In this document: positions 5,940-8,998 of the stretch, piece by piece
Numbering within the stretch: the stretch's first letter is position 1
Layout of the letters: each line of letters starts with the position of its first letter
Assembly: GCA_016210825.1 (NCBI GenBank)
Contig: JACQTM010000021.1
Coordinates: 1-8,998 of the forward strand
DNA: 8,998 bases
Direction of reading: 5' to 3'
DNA from: Hyphomicrobiales bacterium
GTDB taxonomy: Bacteria; Pseudomonadota; Alphaproteobacteria; Rhizobiales; Xanthobacteraceae
Program-made: the position numbers and the translations under genes
Notes under the pieces: generated by a model
What the model was told of the DNA's origin: nothing
Database searches by the model: none
The model's input: only the letters and a program-made list of their open reading frames with translations

Positions 5940-7238
5940 TTAGGGAATCTTGATCCTCATGTCCTGCCCCTGGGTGAGCTCGACGGGGATCTGCTGGCCA
6001 TCGAGTTCGAGTGTGTACTTGCCAGGCGGCAGCGCAATCCTGTGCACGCTCGAAGAGATTTCGCCCACGACCTGGCCATCGGCGCCCTTGACGGCCGCCT
6101 TGAAGGTCTTGGCTAAGCTCACCTGGATGCTGCCGGGACGCAGCGTGGTGGTCGCGCCTTCCTTGATCTCAATCGTCTCCGGCCAGACGAGTCTGTGGAG
6201 ATTGCCGAAGGTGACCAGGACACGCGTGGGCAAGAGAGCGACACGGTCGGAACTTGGCAGGGTCTCCCCCATAGCCTCCAGCGTCTCGGGGTCGAGCAGC
6301 CTGTTGCCCCACAGGTCCCGCCCCTCGATCTTGAGGAAACCGGGCCTCAGCGTGGTCGTCGTTCCGGGTGTGACCTCCACGCCCATCCAGTGCCCATTCT
6401 TGAACTTCACACTGTAGATACCTGCAGGCAGCTCGACCTCGCTCGGATACCCGGTATTGATCTTAGCGATCTCCCGCCCGGTCGCCGCATCGATAACCTC
6501 GTGACTTGCCGGCGGCGCACCCTCGATCCTGATCTTGCCCTTCTTGTCGGCAACGATGACATCCGCGGTCTTGCGAGCTGGCGCCGCCTCGGCTGTCCTA
6601 CCCAACGCCGCAGTGAGCTCCGCCGTGCTCTCCGCGCCGACATAGATGCCGCGCGCCACGTTGGCGATGCACTGAAGCTGATAGCGCGCCGCCGCGTCGA
6701 CGCCGAGGCCGACCGTGTGCACCACCAGTTTCGCGTCGGCGTCGGCCAGCGCCTTGGCGGTTGCACACGGATCGCCGGCGCAGGTCTCCTTGCCGTCGCT
6801 CACCAGCACGACCACGCGTGACGCCGTGCTCTCCTTGCCGAGGTCCTCGGCGGCGAGCTTCAGAACGTAGGTGATCGGCGTGTAGCCCTGCGCGCGGATG
6901 CCGCGCGAAGCCGCGAGCACCGCTGATTTATTGTTCGCCACGCCATCGAAGCCAACCAGGAGCTGGGTATCCTTGCAGTTCTTCTGCTGCGTCGGCGACT
7001 GATGGCCGTAGACTCTGAACGCGAGCCGCGTGTCGCCGGCAAGCTTACCAACGAGATCAGCAACGGCGGCTTTGGCGGCATCGATCCTGATTGCTCCGTC
7101 AGGCAGCTTTGCATTCATGCTTCCCGACGCATCGAGCACCAAGGCGATGCTACGCCCGGTCTCGGCGGTGGCGCTGCCAGCAAAGATCGCGCTGGCAATT
7201 GTCAACGTGACGCCCATGCCAACGATAATCGTTTTCAT
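5940..7238 (-). CDS. Exported von Willebrand factor A protein with three tandem C-terminal beta units, 432 aa
   Basis: The N terminus is a Sec signal peptide (MKT, hydrophobic core, SATA cleavage about residue 25/26), so the mature protein is periplasmic or secreted. The VWA domain (about 28-215) has a complete metal-ion-dependent adhesion site: D36-x-S38-x-S40, Thr120 in GYTPI, and Asp148 in VSDGKE. It should therefore bind a divalent cation and a protein ligand. Four cysteines (88, 153, 158, 190) could form disulfides. After a linker come three similar units: about 235-299, 300-369 and 370-432. The first two end in (T)TTLRPG, and units 1 and 3 contain LPAGIYSVKF or LPPGKYTLEL. The start is supported by GGGAGG 6 bases upstream. 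It converges on the ars operon and is monocistronic here. Similar VWA proteins are common in alphaproteobacteria without a known function; none is claimed. Confidence 0.92.
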   Translation of the reverse strand: MKTIIVGMGVTLTIASAIFAGSATAETGRSIALVLDASGSMNAKLPDGAIRIDAAKAAVADLVGKLAGDTRLAFRVYGHQSPTQQKNCKDTQLLVGFDGVANNKSAVLAASRGIRAQGYTPITYVLKLAAEDLGKESTASRVVVLVSDGKETCAGDPCATAKALADADAKLVVHTVGLGVDAAARYQLQCIANVARGIYVGAESTAELTAALGRTAEAAPARKTADVIVADKKGKIRIEGAPPASHEVIDAATGREIAKINTGYPSEVELPAGIYSVKFKNGHWMGVEVTPGTTTTLRPGFLKIEGRDLWGNRLLDPETLEAMGETLPSSDRVALLPTRVLVTFGNLHRLVWPETIEIKEGATTTLRPGSIQVSLAKTFKAAVKGADGQVVGEISSSVHRIALPPGKYTLELDGQQIPVELTQGQDMRIKIP

Positions 7239-7350
7239 GCCAGACCTCCCTCATTCAAGCCTCGCGTTCGCGGAGCCCCGCACGAGCATCGTCACTTGCT
7301 TTGCTACGTACATATCGCGAGGGGTGCGCGGAGGCCAGCTGTCAGCAAGC

Positions 7351-7474
7351 GTGGACACCCGGATTGATCCAGGCGTCTTCACATTTATTGGTCGCTGCGT
7401 CGAAGCTAAAAGTTCAATTCTCGGATCGCTTCGGCTGAAAAGTTCGCCACGCGCACAACGCGTCAGGTGTCCAC
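7351..7474. repeat. 124-bp segment bounded by a 9-bp inverted repeat; possible decayed IS or MITE end
   Basis: GTGGACACC (7351-7359) is mirrored by GGTGTCCAC (7466-7474). A further direct relative, GTGGACAACCC, lies at 7508-7518, and AAGCGTGG occurs at both 7347-7354 and 7481-7488. The right-hand part, GTGGTTGAAAGCTGACCCA, resembles the multiple terminal repeats I recall from IS21-family ends in rhizobial genomes. No transposase remnant or clear target duplication is visible, so this is tentative. Confidence 0.35.
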
Positions 7475-7574
7475 CTCTGTAAGCGTGGTTGAAAGCTGAC
7501 CCATCAGGTGGACAACCCAGTGATACAAGTAGACATGCAGCGGGCATTCAATGTGCGCGATGCCGCTCTTACAA

Positions 7575-7604
7575 TTGTCGCATGTACAAGAATTACAGTA
7601 TCAT
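7575..7604 (+). promoter_or_regulatory. Candidate promoter of the small exported protein gene
   Basis: TTGTCG (7575-7580, 4 of 6 to the -35 consensus) and TATCAT (7599-7604, 5 of 6 to the -10 consensus) are separated by 18 bases. Initiation near 7611 would leave a leader of about 42 bases before the ATG at 7653. The -35 partly overlaps a small palindrome, ACAATTGT (7571-7578). Confidence 0.35.
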
Positions 7605-7652
7605 CATCGCCGTGTGCGCGGACGATGCGGATAATCATGTGGCGGGAAGATC

Positions 7653-8135
7653 ATGCACGCTTCGTTGACTAGGGTTGCGTTCGCATTCGTGTTGGCGGCT
7701 TCGCCGGCACTCGCGTTCGGGCAAGGCAGCACCGGCGGCACGATCGGCAAGCAGGGCAAGTCAGTGTCGGGCGGCGATGAGCGCGCGACTGACGCCAAAC
7801 CGGTAGCGCCGAAGCCGCATCCAGGAACCACAAGAACAATTTCAGGCACGTGGAACTGGAATGCAAACTGCGGAACGATCGGGCCTCAGGCGGCGAGCTT
7901 CATGCTCACGCAGGTTTTGGCTAACAGCTTCAATGGACGATTCGTAGGTCCAAATACCTGGGGGACAATAGTCAACGGCAAGATAAGCGGGGACCAACTT
8001 TCCTTTGATAGAACCGGCGGTCCGCTCGGCATAAGCGAACATTGGAAGGCGCGGTTAATCGGCGAAGCGAACTCGACACGGATGGCGGGATCGACGGTTG
8101 GCGCTATCCAGTGCAGTTTTACGGCGAGCAGATAA
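7653..8135 (+). CDS. Small exported beta-rich protein of unknown function, 160 aa
   Basis: The start has a signal peptide: a basic N terminus, hydrophobic residues 8-21, and likely cleavage after ALA or near AFGQ (21-24). A low-complexity Gly/Ser/Lys/Pro linker follows (about 25-62, containing STGGTIGKQGKSVSGG). That phrase recurs, as I recall, in small exported rhizobial proteins. The C-terminal domain (about 63-160) starts SGTWNWNANC and ends CSFTASR. It alternates hydrophobic strands with glycine turns and has only two cysteines, Cys73 and Cys154, placed to link first and last strands. A compact beta-barrel or sandwich is likely. The ATG has GGGA 5 bases upstream; an ATG at 7637 is out of frame. 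The stop lies 17 bases from the tRNA-derived scar. The enzymatic or binding role is unknown. Confidence 0.8.
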   Translation: MHASLTRVAFAFVLAASPALAFGQGSTGGTIGKQGKSVSGGDERATDAKPVAPKPHPGTTRTISGTWNWNANCGTIGPQAASFMLTQVLANSFNGRFVGPNTWGTIVNGKISGDQLSFDRTGGPLGISEHWKARLIGEANSTRMAGSTVGAIQCSFTASR

Positions 8136-8152
8136 CGCAACGAGAATCAAAT

Positions 8153-8208
8153 TGGTGCGGACGGCCGGACTCGAACCGGCACGGGATTTCTCCCACGGGA
8201 TTTTAGGT
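8153..8208 (-). pseudogene. 3' half of tRNA-Leu(UAA), broken at the anticodon loop; candidate integration-site scar
   Basis: Read on the minus strand, this has all 3' parts of a class II tRNA. There are seven loop bases CCTAAAA with UAA in the anticodon position, the 3' anticodon stem TCCCG, and a variable arm GGGA-GAAA-TCCC. The T arm is perfect (GCCGG-TTCGAGT-CCGGC), followed by the acceptor strand CGTCCGC, discriminator A, and encoded CCA (8153-8155). The long variable arm plus UAA points to tRNA-Leu. Upstream of the loop, the sequence (GATCA) cannot pair with TCCCG, base 33 is C instead of U, and the D arm and 5' acceptor are missing. It is therefore not a functional tRNA. A copy running exactly from the anticodon loop to the 3' end is the classic core duplicated by tyrosine-recombinase integration into a tRNA gene. 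Confidence 0.82.
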
Positions 8209-8311
8209 GATCCTCCGGCCAAGGGATTCTGAACTTCCCGCTAAGCAGGTGGCTGCAATTGACTCAATAGCAGCCATTCGTTCGGTCACAAATCCGCCAA
8301 GTGATGATCAA

Positions 8312-8343
8312 CTGACGTTTTTCCATTCTAGGAATATATTCCT
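8312..8343 (+). promoter_or_regulatory. Promoter-like site with a perfect 14-bp palindrome over the -10
   Basis: AGGAATATATTCCT (8330-8343) is a perfect palindrome. It contains TATATT (8335-8340, 5 of 6 to the -10 consensus), 17 bases after CTGACG (8312-8317, 4 of 6 to the -35 consensus). A palindrome over the -10 is typical of a repressor-controlled promoter. No gene follows: repeats begin at 8380, so it may be orphaned. Confidence 0.35.
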
Positions 8344-8379
8344 TATTTCCGCCATCATTGTCGCGCACATTGATTGCAT

Positions 8380-8468
8380 CCCGCCCCACCCAAGGGGCGT
8401 AACGCGTACGTCACGAAACGCGGGGCGGGGAGCGGTGGCCGTCATAGGTGTCAAGACGTGACGCACGC
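8380..8468. repeat. Nested inverted repeats, GC-rich
   Basis: CCCGCCCC (8380-8387) pairs with GGGGCGGG (8422-8429). Overlapping it, GCGTACGTCACG (8404-8415) pairs with CGTGACGCACGC (8457-8468) with one mismatch in 12. The two stems are mutually exclusive because they interleave. This is probably an interspersed repeat or a fragment of one; whether it is a unit with the next element is unclear. Confidence 0.45.
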
Positions 8469-8479
8469 CGAGCCGCCTC

Positions 8480-8637
8480 ATGGAGCGCCGGGAGGCGCCG
8501 CGCCCTACGTCACTGGGCGCGCGCGCCCGAAAACGGCGGGTCCGGGTAACCGGGCGTTGCCGTGGCGCGCGGCGGACCGCGTCATGGTCCGTCGGGTGCG
8601 TGCGCCAGCGCACCCAAGGCGCCTCCCGGCGCTCCAT
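8480..8637. repeat. 158-bp element with perfect 20-bp terminal inverted repeats
   Basis: The left end ATGGAGCGCCGGGAGGCGCC (8480-8499) is exactly mirrored at 8618-8637. Inside are a 14-bp palindrome of GGGCGCGCGCGCCC (8515-8528), a hairpin CGGACC...GGTCCG, and a hairpin GGGTGCG...CGCACCC (8594-8615). It has no coding capacity of its own. I recall similar GC-rich palindromic repeats being common between genes in Bradyrhizobium-type genomes, often mis-annotated as short arginine-rich proteins. Confidence 0.75.
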
Positions 8638-8755
8638 TCCTTGTTCGAGGAACGGAAATCGGGATGACGGCGCACCCGGCGCCGCAAAGAATACGGGCGG
8701 CGGAGCGTTGGCTATTTGAAATTTGAATCGGCACGCAAGCGCGCAGCAAAAATTT

Positions 8756-8926
8756 ATCCCTCCCCCTTGAGTGGGGAGGGTCGTCCGCCGAGGCTCGCGG
8801 AGCGAGCAAGGCGGACGGGGGTGGGGGTGACAGCGGAGCATCAGCCCCCACCCGGCTCGCCGCTGGCGCTCCTTCGGAGCGCCAGCGAACTCGCCACCCT
8901 CCCCACCGCTTCGCAGGGGGAGGGAT
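8756..8926. repeat. 171-bp palindromic repeat element with composite inverted ends
   Basis: The left arm (8756-8781) and right arm (8896-8926) are inverted copies: ATCCCTCCCCCT, then a short variable insert (TGA on the left, CGCTTCGC on the right strand), then GTGGGGAGGGT. Inside are four perfect stems: GTCCGCC/GGCGGAC (8783-8816), GCTCGC-GGA-GCGAGC (8793-8807), GGGTGGGGG/CCCCCACCC (8819-8853), and a 12-bp stem with a TTC loop (8861-8887). The whole element could fold into a multi-branched RNA or cruciform. It is non-coding and recalls the interspersed GGGGAGGG repeats of Bradyrhizobium-type genomes. Confidence 0.8.
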
Positions 8927-8979
8927 AAGAAAGTGAGCGCCGCAAACAATACGTGCGATGGCGCTTGTCCGGAGAATTT

Positions 8980-8998
8980 TCCCCTCCCCCTTGTGGGG
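8980..8998. repeat. Start of a second copy of the 8756-8926 type element, cut by the window end
   Basis: CCCTCCCCCTTG-TGGGG at the window edge repeats the left arm of the 171-bp element, lacking two bases in the variable insert. Only the first 19 or so bases are visible, so its length and orientation beyond the arm are unknown. Confidence 0.6.

Larger units (their letters stand above)
7239..7652. other. Gene-free spacer between divergent genes, with IS-like short repeats
   Basis: This stretch contains the ribosome-binding site of the minus-strand VWA gene (7245-7250), GTGGACA-type repeats (7351-7518, listed separately) and a candidate promoter for the rightward gene (7575-7604). I saw no convincing promoter for the VWA gene. 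Short open frames on both strands show no recognisable domain or ribosome-binding site. Confidence 0.6.
8136..8998. other. Gene-free, repeat-dense region next to a tRNA scar
   Basis: No open frame here looks like a gene; those present are produced by GC-rich palindromic repeats. The contents in order are a tRNA-Leu 3' half (8153-8208), relatively AT-rich unique sequence with a promoter-like palindrome (8209-8379), nested inverted repeats (8380-8468), a 158-bp inverted-repeat element (8480-8637), a short unassigned spacer (8638-8755), a 171-bp palindromic element (8756-8926), and the start of a second copy (8980-8998). Confidence 0.7.

Noticed and set aside
4800..6116. 438-residue plus-strand frame overlapping acr3 in a second frame
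   Set aside because: It is composed mainly of Arg, Ala, Gly and His with no domain and runs across acr3 and into the antisense of the VWA gene. Acr3 is unambiguous in the other frame.
8153..8208. Complete tRNA-Leu gene
   Set aside because: The D arm, 5' acceptor strand and 5' anticodon stem are missing, and base 33 is not U. Only the 3' half is present.
8308..8949. 213-residue minus-strand frame, and smaller frames across 8374-8928
   Set aside because: They are built from inverted-repeat elements and are arginine- and proline-rich. They are the typical false proteins of GC-rich palindromic repeats.
8756..8998. CRISPR array
   Set aside because: The repeats are long inverted elements with internal stems, not short direct repeats with regular unique spacers, and no cas gene is nearby.

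Overview
The window looks like a piece of an alphaproteobacterial chromosome, most likely Hyphomicrobiales and close to the Bradyrhizobium/Rhodopseudomonas/Afipia group. The reasons are high-GC coding with strong G/C third positions, the character of the proteins, and GC-rich interspersed palindromic repeats of the kind scattered through those genomes. The species assignment is inference. No rRNA, CRISPR array, complete transposase or integrase gene is present.

Layout. (1) Bases 1-3059, plus strand: the end of a fatty-acid beta-oxidation operon, with the C-terminal 117 residues of a thiolase, a small cupin protein, and a 736-residue FadJ/FadB-type bifunctional enoyl-CoA hydratase/3-hydroxyacyl-CoA dehydrogenase. 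A weak hairpin terminator follows. (2) Bases 3149-5814, plus strand: a compact arsenic-resistance operon, arsR - grxB - arsC - acr3. It is preceded by two perfect 20-bp operators with identical half-sites (ATTTCAAT-N4-ATTGAAAT) flanking a TTGACA box. The second operator ends at the base before the GTG start of arsR, so the transcript may be leaderless. (3) Bases 5940-7238, minus strand: an exported von Willebrand factor A protein whose C-terminal half is three tandem beta-rich units of about 65 residues. (4) Bases 7239-7652: a spacer with short inverted and direct GTGGACA-type motifs that look like decayed insertion-sequence ends. (5) Bases 7653-8135, plus strand: a small exported beta-rich protein of unknown function. 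(6) Bases 8136-8998: no gene, but a dense non-coding region. It holds a 3' half of tRNA-Leu(UAA) broken at the anticodon loop (a likely integration-site scar), an orphan promoter/operator palindrome, and three or more GC-rich inverted-repeat elements, the last cut by the window edge.

How the genes work together. The thiolase and FadJ proteins would carry out the last three chemical steps of beta-oxidation; the cupin's role there is unknown. In the ars operon, ArsR (C-terminal Cys91-Cys92-Cys99) would sense As(III) and release the two operators. ArsC would reduce arsenate to arsenite, the co-transcribed glutaredoxin 2 is a plausible electron donor, and Acr3 would export arsenite. The most unusual points are the glutaredoxin-2 gene inside the ars operon beside a phosphatase-fold ArsC, the paired operators with a probable leaderless arsR, and the tRNA scar next to stacked repeats, which suggests that an integrated element begins to the right.
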